Assembly (NCBI RefSeq): GCF_000349325.1
Contig: NC_020504.1
Coordinates: 6,420,053-6,484,052 of the forward strand
From: Streptomyces davaonensis JCM 4913
GTDB lineage: Bacteria; Actinomycetota; Actinomycetes; Streptomycetales; Streptomycetaceae
Length of the DNA: 64,000 nt
Direction of reading: 5' to 3'
A program made the translations under genes and the position numbers. Below the pieces are notes generated by a model that was given only the letters and a program-made list of their open reading frames with translations, was not told the origin of the DNA and searched no databases. Shown here one piece after another: positions 31,043-39,306 of the stretch (position 1 is its first letter; the number at the start of each line of letters is the position of its first letter).

Positions 31043-32067
31043 GCCGTGCCCGCCCCTTCACCGCCCAGCGGGTGCCAGACGGCTTCGAGCAGCTCGTCCC
31101 ACTCGTCGGGCCGGTGCGCGTAGTGGCCGGACGTCACCAGGTGAACGGCGTTGAGGAGTTGGTCGGCGGCGAGTCCGCCCACCTGTCCGCTCCGGTGCAG
31201 GAAGTCGTCGATCAGCTGCCGTTGCCGCTTGCCCAGCCGGTCGCCGAAGTGGGCGGCCACCATCTCACCGAGCGCTGCCGCGTCCGGGTCGGGGACGTCG
31301 AGGCGCAGACAGCGGCGCATGAACGCCTCGGGGAACTCGCGTTCGCCGTTGGAGGTCATCACGATGACGGGGAAGGCGTGGCAGCGCACCACGCCGGCGG
31401 TGATCTCGGCGGTGCCGCCCGGATCCGTGGTGTGCACGAGCGCCGTGGGTTCCTGCGGCTTCACTCGGACCAGGGGAGGGATCTCGTAGCGGCCGTCCTC
31501 GAACAGGGTCAGCAGGTCGTTGGGGAGGTCGATGTCGCACTTGTCGAGTTCGTCGATGAGCAGGACGCGCGGCAGCCGGTAGGGCAGCAGCGCCGTGCCC
31601 AGCGGGCCGAGCTGGACGAAGGCGCCGGTTCCTTCCGCTGAGTGCGTGGCTTCCTTCGCCGCCTGGGCCCTGCCGATGGCGTCGTACTCGTACAGGCCCG
31701 ACGTCAAAGTGGTGCGGCTGGTGATGGGCCAGTGCAGTACCCGCCCCAGACCCAGCTCCCGAGAGATGCGATAGGCGAGGCCCGACTTGCCGACGCCCGG
31801 GCGCCCGGTGACCAGAAGGGGGCGGCGCAGCAGCAGCGCGGCGTTGACCATGCGCACCTCTTCCGGGAGCGGGGTGCGCCTCACCTCGGGCGGGCCCAGT
31901 CTGCGGTCGGCCTCCTCGTCGTCGGGCGGTTCCGGCATCCTCGGCTCGGTGGCGAAGGTGCGCCAGGGCGGCCCGGCGGGCCACTCCCTGTCCTCGTAGG
32001 GCGCGTACGGCACTTGAGCGCCGGTGCCCTGGTACAGGGGCCCCGCGCCCGCCGGTGAGCCGTTCAT
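31039..32067 (-). CDS. MoxR-family AAA+ ATPase
   Basis: A 342-residue ATPase. Walker A is VTGRPGVGKSGLAYRIS, Walker B is VLLIDELDKCD, and sensor 1 with an arginine finger is VIVMTSNGEREFPEAFMRRC. A Pro-rich N-terminal tail of about 80 residues precedes the core. MoxR ATPases remodel partner proteins that carry vWA domains. Here the next gene encodes a vWA-like domain and the preceding gene a VMAP-like protein, with 4-nt overlaps on both sides (ATGA with VMAP, GTGA with vWA-STAND). That indicates stoichiometric co-translation. The ATG at 32067 is chosen because of that overlap and a GGGGGAA upstream; the frame is open further. Confidence 0.88.
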   Translation of the reverse strand: MNGSPAGAGPLYQGTGAQVPYAPYEDREWPAGPPWRTFATEPRMPEPPDDEEADRRLGPPEVRRTPLPEEVRMVNAALLLRRPLLVTGRPGVGKSGLAYRISRELGLGRVLHWPITSRTTLTSGLYEYDAIGRAQAAKEATHSAEGTGAFVQLGPLGTALLPYRLPRVLLIDELDKCDIDLPNDLLTLFEDGRYEIPPLVRVKPQEPTALVHTTDPGGTAEITAGVVRCHAFPVIVMTSNGEREFPEAFMRRCLRLDVPDPDAAALGEMVAAHFGDRLGKRQRQLIDDFLHRSGQVGGLAADQLLNAVHLVTSGHYAHRPDEWDELLEAVWHPLGGEGAGTA

Positions 32068-33629
32068 GAGGTTCCCCCTACGAAAGTGGCCGGTGCGGCC
32101 GGGCCGCCGTCGAGCAGTTGTTCCGGGTCGTCCCAGAGCACGACCAGTGAGCGGATCACCGCCGGATCGTGTGTGCCGGGTCTGTCCATGGCTGCGTCGG
32201 CCTTCCACTGGTGGGCGAGCTGGGGAATGCCGGCCAGTCCGACTTCGTTCACGGCTTCCCGTACCGCGACGCGCCATGCCGGCGACGAGCCGTCCGCGCG
32301 ATGGTAGATCCACACGAAGACCCCGTACTCAAGCGCGAGGTTCACCTCCTGGCCGCCCAAGGTGTCCTGTTTCCAAGGGACTTCGCACAGCATCATGGCG
32401 ACCACATCATCGTTGTAGCCGACAACAGCGTCCAGCCGGCTCAGATGCGCGGGGTCGGCGACCGGCGGATCCAGGACGCACACGTGCACCCCGCCGGGCG
32501 CGTGGGAAGAGCCGCTGCCGCCGTTCGCCTGCTGCCGCTTCCATCGGGCGTGGCGTTCCCGCCAAGCCCGATGGAACTCCTGCCGCTGCACTCGTTCGAG
32601 GCTGTGCACGGTCACTTCGTAGGCGTTCAGCAGCGGGTTGTCGAAGCCACGTGCCGGGTTTCTGTTCCACCATTCGACGGGCTCGTCGAGCAGTTCCAAC
32701 GGCAGGAAGAAGTCCAGCGCGACAGGGTCGGAGCGGTTGTGCCACGAGGCCGCCACCCGGCTCAGCAGCTCGGCGACCCGGACGTTGAGCCGGTCACGGG
32801 TGACCGATGCCTGTGGTTCCGGCTCCGGTTCGCGGTGCAGGGCGGGCGAGTCCGCGTACTTCACGGCGACGGTCACGTGGTAGCGCGGGACGCGGCGGCG
32901 CTGCGGGGCGCGGTCGGGAGTCACGCAGATGTAGACGCGGATCAGGGGCCGGGGCTCGGCCGACGGAGGCTTCGCGGGGTCCTCGGGGGCGGGGAGGGGA
33001 GCTGCCTCCGGGCTCGGGTACGGGTCGGACAGGTTCCATGCGGCGGCGAAGTGAGCGTTCCAGGCGCGTATGGAGGCTGCGGCCGTGGCCAGTTCCGGGC
33101 AGCGGGTGAGGCGTTCGAGGAAGAGCATGCTCGGCGGTGTGCCGCCCGCCGGAGCGTTGAGGTCCGCCAGGTTCACGAACGCCTGCCAGGGCGTGGTGCA
33201 GTGGGCGGGCAGGCGCCGTCGGCCCCCGGAGGCGGAGGCGAACAGGTCCGCCAGGTCCGCCGGTTCGGTCAGCGGCTGCTGAAGCGCCTCACGCAGCGGT
33301 CCCCAGTCGCGGCCACGGTAGAACTGATGGGCCTGCCACTCGTCGACCAGTGGCCTCAAGTGCCGCTCCAGCAGAGGGGCGACGAGGCGGATCACGTCGA
33401 TCAGGGGCTCCAGCGCGTCCTGCTCGGCACAGGCGCCGACGACGCCGGCGAACTCCACATGAGGCACCGCATAGGAGTCCTGGGGCAACGCGTCGACCTG
33501 TTTGTTCATCCGATGCCGCCAGAGCCTGCGCGCCGCGTCGTCCATCAGCCCGCCGGCGGGCTCCTCCAGCACCGCCACGATCTTCCCGATGAGGTCCAAC
33601 TCGACCTCGTCGAATCTGCGCCCTGTCAC
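32064..33629 (-). CDS. VMAP-like protein (vWA-MoxR associated protein)
   Basis: A 521-residue protein without enzyme motifs. An N-terminal helical domain at about residues 4-95 (DEVELDLIGKIVAVLEEPAG, VEFAGVVGACAEQDALEPLI) resembles effector-associated domains. A middle region follows, then a C-terminal VMAP-C-like domain from about 240, with RVYICVTPDR, YHVTVAVKYAD and VALDFFLPLELLDEPVEWW. VMAP proteins are the third component of vWA-MoxR-VMAP systems and are proposed to link the ATPase core to effectors. The GTG at 33629 (VTGRRFDEVE) has GAAGGGA 7 nt upstream. It overlaps the MoxR start by 4 nt. Confidence 0.75.
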   Translation of the reverse strand: MTGRRFDEVELDLIGKIVAVLEEPAGGLMDDAARRLWRHRMNKQVDALPQDSYAVPHVEFAGVVGACAEQDALEPLIDVIRLVAPLLERHLRPLVDEWQAHQFYRGRDWGPLREALQQPLTEPADLADLFASASGGRRRLPAHCTTPWQAFVNLADLNAPAGGTPPSMLFLERLTRCPELATAAASIRAWNAHFAAAWNLSDPYPSPEAAPLPAPEDPAKPPSAEPRPLIRVYICVTPDRAPQRRRVPRYHVTVAVKYADSPALHREPEPEPQASVTRDRLNVRVAELLSRVAASWHNRSDPVALDFFLPLELLDEPVEWWNRNPARGFDNPLLNAYEVTVHSLERVQRQEFHRAWRERHARWKRQQANGGSGSSHAPGGVHVCVLDPPVADPAHLSRLDAVVGYNDDVVAMMLCEVPWKQDTLGGQEVNLALEYGVFVWIYHRADGSSPAWRVAVREAVNEVGLAGIPQLAHQWKADAAMDRPGTHDPAVIRSLVVLWDDPEQLLDGGPAAPATFVGGTS

Positions 33630-33696
33630 GCGCGTGTCCCTTCGTACCTGCTGCGGTGGGAGTGCTGGTCGGACTGCCCGGCCGGGCAACCGGGGC

Positions 33697-34941
33697 TCAG
33701 GGCGGGGCGACCCGGTCCAGCAGCTCGCACATCACCTGGTGGACGTGCTGGTTGTCCCAGTAGGCGCCGTGCGCGGCCGAGACCGGCTCGCTGTTGTCGA
33801 CCGCCACGTCCAGCACATCCGCCCCGGCGGGCCGGAAGACCTCGGCGGCCAGGAAGGCGAGCATGTCGCGACGGTCGTACACATTCACCCAGGGCGGGAA
33901 GCCGGGCGGCAGGGAGGTGCCGAACCGCAGTGAGGGCAGCGCGTCCAGCTCGTGCAGCAGCGGTGCTTGGGAGCCGACGGTGAGCAGGCCGGCGACTTCG
34001 GCGGGCCGGGCGCCCGGGCCCTGTTCGGCGCCGTCGAGGAGGACGCCGGAGGCCAGCAGGTCGAAGCAGACGATGCCGCCCAGGCTGTGGCCGAGCAGCA
34101 CCACCGGCCCTGGCTGGGCCCGCACCCGCTCCGCGACTAAGGCCCGCACCGCCTCGCCCCGCACCAGATAGCGCACGATGTCGCCGAAGAACCCCACCTT
34201 GCGCTCGCTCCACGCGGTCCGGCGAGCCACCACGACCCGGGAACCGCCGAGGCTCTCGAAGAGCCGCGCGGAGAGCCGGGCGGCGGCCGCCACCGCCTCC
34301 GGGACACCCCGCACGTCACCGCCGAGGGCGTCGGTGAGCAGCTCCGTGAGCGCGTCCCGCTCGGCCGCCGCCACGATTGGGGTCTCACCGCGGCCCAGCG
34401 CGTACGCCACCAGCGCCCTGGCCGTGAGCCGGGGCAGGGCATGGGGGTCCCGCTCCGTGGCTCGGCGCAGCGCGGGCGCCGCGGCCAGCGCCGCCACCGC
34501 CTCCGTCAGCGGCACGCCGATCCCGGACCGCTCCCACGCCGCGCGTACGGTGTCGTCGGCGGGGAGCCCGGCCAGCGCGCTCAGCAGCGCGTCCCCGGGC
34601 GGGACGACACCGGGCACGAAGCCGCCGGGATCCGCCGGTGCGGCGAGGGCGGCCAACTCCAGTTCCGCGAACGGGTTGATGTACAGCAGCGCCCACTGGG
34701 CGATCGCCTGATCCCGGGGGTCGGGCTCGTCCGGTCCCCGGCCGCCCTGCTCGACGAAGCCCGGGATCGACACGCCCCCGGCCCGCAGATGCGATCCGAG
34801 TGCCGAACCCCAGTCGCAGGGCTCCACCCTGACGTCGGGCCGCAGCTTGGCGAGACCGTTCCGGATGCGTCGCAGAGCGTCGCTGTAGTCGGGTTCGCGC
34901 ACACCCGTACCGTGCACGAACAGGACGGTCAGTGTCACCAT
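33697..34941 (-). CDS. Alpha/beta hydrolase, candidate conflict-system effector
   Basis: A 414-residue cytosolic alpha/beta-hydrolase. The oxyanion region is LFVHGTGVREPDYSDA, and the nucleophile elbow is VVLLGHSLGGIVCFDL at about residue 275. Candidate Asp and His lie in VYDRRDML and NQHVHQ near the end. The long insert between the first strand and the elbow is helical and Ala-rich. The substrate cannot be read; lipase-like or peptidase relatives share this layout. It is the first gene of the operon, 67 bp before the VMAP-like gene, and could be a second effector. GGGAG precedes the ATG. Confidence 0.7.
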   Translation of the reverse strand: MVTLTVLFVHGTGVREPDYSDALRRIRNGLAKLRPDVRVEPCDWGSALGSHLRAGGVSIPGFVEQGGRGPDEPDPRDQAIAQWALLYINPFAELELAALAAPADPGGFVPGVVPPGDALLSALAGLPADDTVRAAWERSGIGVPLTEAVAALAAAPALRRATERDPHALPRLTARALVAYALGRGETPIVAAAERDALTELLTDALGGDVRGVPEAVAAAARLSARLFESLGGSRVVVARRTAWSERKVGFFGDIVRYLVRGEAVRALVAERVRAQPGPVVLLGHSLGGIVCFDLLASGVLLDGAEQGPGARPAEVAGLLTVGSQAPLLHELDALPSLRFGTSLPPGFPPWVNVYDRRDMLAFLAAEVFRPAGADVLDVAVDNSEPVSAAHGAYWDNQHVHQVMCELLDRVAPP

Positions 34942-34968
34942 GAGTGCGCTCTCCCGAGTACATGCCGG

Positions 34969-34984
34969 TACTCCCGGGGGAGTA
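34969..34984. promoter_or_regulatory. Palindrome in the hydrolase/MMPL divergent region
   Basis: TACTCCC and GGGAGTA form 7-bp inverted arms around GG (34969-34984). A related CTCCCGAGTAC lies just before it (34951-34961). It sits between divergent start codons (34941 and 35109) and could be an operator; the regulator is unknown. Confidence 0.3.
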
Positions 34985-35108
34985 AAGCACCCCCCGTGCC
35001 ACCCCTGGAAGTATCTCCCAACTCGCCCTGCCGCCCGACGAACACAGCCCCTTCCCGCGGAAGTCTGGAACCCGAACCGGACGACACGTAACGGAGGGAG
35101 GCCCGCTC

Positions 35109-37199
35109 ATGGGGGCCGCAAGGACTTCTGATCGGGGGCGGCGGCGTGCCGTGCCCTGGGTCATGCTCGGGCTGTGGATCGTCGTGCTGGCGATTGCCTC
35201 GCCGTTCTCGTCGAAGCTGGCCGATGTGCAGCGGGACCGGGCCGTCGACTATCTGCCCGCCAGTGCTGACTCCACCCAGGTTGCCAAGATCCAGGACCAG
35301 TTGCCCGGTGGTGAGACCACGCAGATGGTGGTGGTCTATCAGCGGGACGGGGGGTTGACCGAGGCTGACCGGGCTACCGCCGCCGGGCAGATCGAGGAGA
35401 TCGCGGGTGCGCATCGGCTCGTCGCCGAGCCGGTCGGGGTGCCGTCCAAGGACGGATCCACGCTCATGTATCCCGTGGCCAGCAACGAGCCCGGTACGGA
35501 TGAGAAGGCTCGCGATGAGCTGGTCAATGCCGTGCGGGATGTTGCGAAGGGGCAGGATGGGCTGAGTGTTGAGGTCGGTGGTGAAGGGGCGCTGGCCACC
35601 GATGCCTCCGAGGTCTACAACTCGCTTGACGGACCACTGCTGTACACGACCGTCGCCGTCGTCGCGCTGTTGTTGATCCTCATTTATCGCAGTCCCTTCC
35701 TCTGGCTCGTGCCGCTCGTCGTCGCCGGGGTCGCCAACTACCTGTCCATGGGCGTCGCTTACGGGCTCAACCAGTGGTTCGGTACGTCGGTTTCCGGCCA
35801 GAGCTCCGGGATCATGACGATCCTTGTCTTCGGGGCGGGGACTGATTACGCGCTGTTGCTTGTATCTCGGTACAGGGAAGAGCTGCGGCGCATCGAGCGG
35901 CCCTACGAGGCCATGGTCGCCGCGCTGAGGGGCTGCGGGCCCGCCGTGCTCGCCTCCTCCGGGACCGTCGCCGCCGGACTGCTGTGTCTGCTCGCCGCCG
36001 ACCTCAACTCCAGCCGGGGCATGGGCCCGCTCGGCACCGTCGGTGTGCTGTGCGCGCTGGTCGCGATGCTGACGCTGCTGCCCGCCGTACTCGTGCTGCT
36101 CGGCCGCCGCGTGTTCTGGCCGCTGATCCCGCGCTACGGCAGCACCCCCAAGGCCCGCCGGTCGCTGTTCGCCGCGATGGGCAGCTCCGCGGGGCGCCGC
36201 CCGGTGGCCGTGCTCGTCGGCGGTGGTGTGCTCCTCGGCGCGCTGGCGCTCGGCACGTTCAACCTGCCCGGCAACCTCAAGCAGGAGGACTCCTTCACCA
36301 GCAAGCCCGACGCGGTCGCCGCGATGGAGACGCTGGCCGCCGCCTATCCCGAGCGCGGTACCCAGGCCATCTCCGTCATCACGCCGGCCGACCGGGCCGC
36401 GGCCACCCTCGCCGAGATCCGGGACACCGAGGGAGTCGACAGCGCGGAGCAGGGGCGCAGCGGAGGCGGCTGGGCCGAGATCTCCGTCATCGCCAAGAAC
36501 GCGCCGCAGTCCGCGGGGGAGACGGCGACCATCGAGGACCTGCGGGACCGGCTCGACGGCTCCTATGTCGGCGGGCCCAGTGCCGAGCAGATCGACCTGA
36601 AGGACACCAACGCCCGGGACCGGTTGATCGTCGTGCCGATCGTGCTGGTGTCGGTGCTGCTGATTCTGATTGCCCTGCTGCGCTCGGTCGTCGCGCCGCT
36701 GATCCTGGTCGTCGCCGTGGTCGCGGTCTGGGGTGCCGCCCTCGGCATCGGCGGGCTCGTCTTCGAGCCGCTGTTCGGCTTCGAGGGCACGGACCCGGGG
36801 CTCGGACTGCTCTCCTTCGTCTTCCTGGTCGCCCTCGGCGTCGACTACGGCATCTTCCTGATGCACCGGATGCGCGAGGAGTCCCTGAACGGCGCCGAAC
36901 CGGACGTAGCCGCGCTCACCGCGCTGCGCACCACCGGCGGGGTCATCGCCTCCGCGGGTCTGGTCCTCGCCGCCACCTTCGCGGTGCTCACCAACATGCC
37001 GATGGTCCAGCTCGTCGAGCTCGGCTTCGTCATCGCGGTCGGTGTGCTCCTCGACACCTTCCTGGTCCGCACCTACCTGGTGACCAGCGCGAGCGTCGCC
37101 CTGCGCCGCAAGGTGTGGTGGCCGGGCGCCCTGTCCAAGGAGCCCGAGCACCCCGTACCGCCGAAGGAACCGGAGCGGATGACCGCGGCCGCCCATTAG
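35109..37199 (+). CDS. MMPL/RND-family membrane transporter
   Basis: A 696-residue exporter with the duplicated MMPL layout. One N-terminal helix (WVMLGLWIVVLAIASPF) is followed by a large extracellular loop and helices 2-6 (TILVFGAGTDYALLLVSRYR). A second loop follows, then helices 8-12 (FVFLVALGVDYGIFLMHRMR). The two GxxxDY motifs are the family's proton-relay signatures. MMPL proteins export lipids, peptides or drugs. The ATG at 35109 is preceded by GGAGGGAGG. The first 750 bp use more A/T-ending codons (GAT, GTT, TTG) than the rest. It is divergent from the hydrolase gene. Confidence 0.92.
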   Translation: MGAARTSDRGRRRAVPWVMLGLWIVVLAIASPFSSKLADVQRDRAVDYLPASADSTQVAKIQDQLPGGETTQMVVVYQRDGGLTEADRATAAGQIEEIAGAHRLVAEPVGVPSKDGSTLMYPVASNEPGTDEKARDELVNAVRDVAKGQDGLSVEVGGEGALATDASEVYNSLDGPLLYTTVAVVALLLILIYRSPFLWLVPLVVAGVANYLSMGVAYGLNQWFGTSVSGQSSGIMTILVFGAGTDYALLLVSRYREELRRIERPYEAMVAALRGCGPAVLASSGTVAAGLLCLLAADLNSSRGMGPLGTVGVLCALVAMLTLLPAVLVLLGRRVFWPLIPRYGSTPKARRSLFAAMGSSAGRRPVAVLVGGGVLLGALALGTFNLPGNLKQEDSFTSKPDAVAAMETLAAAYPERGTQAISVITPADRAAATLAEIRDTEGVDSAEQGRSGGGWAEISVIAKNAPQSAGETATIEDLRDRLDGSYVGGPSAEQIDLKDTNARDRLIVVPIVLVSVLLILIALLRSVVAPLILVVAVVAVWGAALGIGGLVFEPLFGFEGTDPGLGLLSFVFLVALGVDYGIFLMHRMREESLNGAEPDVAALTALRTTGGVIASAGLVLAATFAVLTNMPMVQLVELGFVIAVGVLLDTFLVRTYLVTSASVALRRKVWWPGALSKEPEHPVPPKEPERMTAAAH

Positions 37200-37206
37200 C
37201 CGACAA

Positions 37207-37362
37207 AGGGCGCCCCGCACCTTTGATGGCTCGGTCGCCTACGGGCGCTTGATGCCGGTGTCGAGAGGACGATCGTGCTCAGCCCTTCGGGCCTCCGCGC
37301 GCTCGACCTCTCGACACCGGCGCGCCCTTCGGCTCCCTCGCTGTCTCCCGGAGGGGCGCCCT
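37207..37362. repeat. 156-bp nested palindrome between MMPL and kinase genes
   Basis: Three nested inverted repeats share one centre. The outer arms AGGGCGCCCC/GGGGCGCCCT are at 37207-37216 and 37353-37362. The middle arms CCGGTGTCGAGAGG/CCTCTCGACACCGG, a perfect 14 bp, are at 37255-37268 and 37307-37320. The core hairpin GCCC-TTC-GGGC is at 37282-37292. GGGCGC and GCGCCC between the outer and middle arms also pair. It fills almost the whole 182-bp gap. It may be a terminator, a REP-like element or a MITE-like insertion. Confidence 0.6.
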
Positions 37363-37381
37363 GCTAGCGGAAGATGACTCC

Positions 37382-38608
37382 GTGCAGCCCTCCATACCTG
37401 CGGCGCGTCCCCGGCTCGGTGAGCGGGTGATGGCCGCGATCAACCGGGATCCGACAACCGCGCCGCACGGCGCCCGCAACGACGTGTTGCTCGCGGTGGC
37501 GGCGTCCGTCCTGGCCGTGTGCCTGGCGCTGAGCACCGACGCCGGCCGCCGGCCCGACGCGCTCGGCTGGACACTCCTCATCGCCGCCCATGTGCCGCTG
37601 ATGTGGCGGCGGCGCAAGCCGCTGCTCGTGTTCGCGGTGGTGGTGGCCTGCGTCCTGCCGTACCACGTGCTCGACAACAACCACACCGCGCCCGTCCCCG
37701 CCTCGTTCATCGCGCTCTACACGGTCACCGTCACCCAGCGCCCCTTCCACACCCTCCTGGTCTCGGCCGCGGGGCTCGGCCTCTCCCTGGCCGGGATGCT
37801 CTCTCTCGGCGGGGACAAGCAGGCCGCCGAACTGCTGCGTATCTACGGCTGGGTGCTCGCCGTCATCTTCGTCGGCATCGACGTCCGCTATTACCGGCAG
37901 TACATCGCCGCGGTCTTCGAACGTGCCGAGCGCGCCGAGCGCACCCGCGAGGAGGAGGCCCGCCGCCGGGTCGCCGAGGAACGTCTGCGCATCGCGCGGG
38001 ACCTGCACGACCTGCTCGCCCACAGCATCACCCTGATCGGGGTGCAGACCTCGGTCGCCGCGCATGTGCTGTCCGCCGACCCCGAGCGGCTCGACCGGGA
38101 GACGGTCGCCAAGGCCCTCGACGACATCGCCGAGACCTGCCGCAGCGCGCGCGGCGAACTGCGCACCACCCTGGAGGTGCTGCGCGAGCCAGGACCGGTC
38201 GACGCGCGCGGCCCGCTGCCCGGACTCGACGGACTGCCCGATCTGGTGGAGGCCGCCCGGCTCGCGGGCGCGCGGGTGGAGCAGACGGTACGGGTCCGGC
38301 AGGCACCCCCTGCCGTCGGCGCCGCCGCCTACCGCATCGTGCAGGAGGCGCTCACCAACGCCGTACGGCACGCGGGACCCGAACCGACCGTCCGGGTCGA
38401 CCTGCACGAACAGGACGGCGCCCTGCATCTCGCCGTCACCGACGACGGCACCGGGCCAACCGCCGGGAAGACACCCGGCTTCGGGCTGGTCGGAATGCGC
38501 GAGCGCGCCCGCAGCGTGGGCGGCACACTCGACGCCGGGCCGTGCGAACCGGGCGGCTTCCAGGTGTCCGCCGTACTGCCGCTCATGCCACTGGGAGAGA
38601 CCACGTGA
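37382..38608 (+). CDS. Sensor histidine kinase (NarL/DesK type)
   Basis: A 408-residue kinase. Four or five hydrophobic segments span about residues 33-180, followed by a coiled stretch (FERAERAERTREEEARRR). The HisKA_3 phosphoacceptor segment is RIARDLHDLLAHSITLIGV. The ATP domain has EALTNAVRHAG (N box) and GFGLVGMRERARSVGG (G box). It lacks a large extracellular sensor domain, so it may sense membrane state. The GTG at 37382 starts the frame; ATG 37430 is an alternative. The response regulator GTG overlaps its stop. Confidence 0.9.
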   Translation: MQPSIPAARPRLGERVMAAINRDPTTAPHGARNDVLLAVAASVLAVCLALSTDAGRRPDALGWTLLIAAHVPLMWRRRKPLLVFAVVVACVLPYHVLDNNHTAPVPASFIALYTVTVTQRPFHTLLVSAAGLGLSLAGMLSLGGDKQAAELLRIYGWVLAVIFVGIDVRYYRQYIAAVFERAERAERTREEEARRRVAEERLRIARDLHDLLAHSITLIGVQTSVAAHVLSADPERLDRETVAKALDDIAETCRSARGELRTTLEVLREPGPVDARGPLPGLDGLPDLVEAARLAGARVEQTVRVRQAPPAVGAAAYRIVQEALTNAVRHAGPEPTVRVDLHEQDGALHLAVTDDGTGPTAGKTPGFGLVGMRERARSVGGTLDAGPCEPGGFQVSAVLPLMPLGETT

Positions 38609-39267
38609 CCATCCGCGTCCTGCTCGCCGACGACCAGACCCTCGTCCGGGCCGCGTTCGCCATGCTCGTCGAGTCCGCGGCGGACATGGAGGTCGTCGGG
38701 CAGGCGGCCACCGGCCGGGAGGCGCTGGAGCTGGCCCGCAAGGAGCGGGCCGACCTCGTCGTGATGGACATCCGGATGCCCGACCTCGACGGCATCGAGG
38801 CGACCCGGCTGATCGCGGCCGACGAGGACCTCGCCGGGGTACGGGTCCTGGTGCTGACGACCTACGACACCGACGAGCACATCGTGGAGGCGCTGCGGGC
38901 CGGGGCCTCCGGCTTCCTGGTGAAGGACACCCGTCCGGCCGAACTCCTCGACGCGATCCGCACGGTCGCCGCCGGGGAGGCGCTGCTGTCGCCGGGGCCC
39001 ACGGCGCGGCTGATCGCGCGATTTCTGCGCAGCCCCTCGACCCCCGCGGTGGGCGGTCCCGAGGGCCTGTCCGAGCGGGAGCGCGAGGTGCTCACGCTGG
39101 TCGCGCGCGGCCTCAACAACACCGAGATAGCGGAGGCGTTGGGGCTCAGCCCGCTCACCGCGAAGACCCATGTCAGCCGCATCATGGGCAAGCTGGGGGC
39201 GCGCGACCGGGCCCAGCTGGTGATCGTCGCCTACGAGTCGGGTCTGGTGACTCCGGGAACCATGTGA
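38605..39267 (+). CDS. NarL-family response regulator
   Basis: A 220-residue regulator. The receiver domain has the acidic pair LLADDQTLVR, the phosphoacceptor Asp in LVVMDIRMPDLDG and the Lys in FLVKDTRPAE. The C-terminal LuxR/GerE helix-turn-helix is LSEREREVLTLVARGLNNTE with LSPLTAKTHVSRIMGKLGA. The GTG overlaps the kinase TGA, with GGGAGA upstream, giving a coupled two-component pair. The target genes are not evident; the sialidase 39 bp downstream is a candidate. Confidence 0.94.
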   Translation: MTIRVLLADDQTLVRAAFAMLVESAADMEVVGQAATGREALELARKERADLVVMDIRMPDLDGIEATRLIAADEDLAGVRVLVLTTYDTDEHIVEALRAGASGFLVKDTRPAELLDAIRTVAAGEALLSPGPTARLIARFLRSPSTPAVGGPEGLSEREREVLTLVARGLNNTEIAEALGLSPLTAKTHVSRIMGKLGARDRAQLVIVAYESGLVTPGTM

Positions 39268-39306
39268 CGGACAGGTCAATATGTGACATTCCGTCAAGGG
39301 AGCTCG

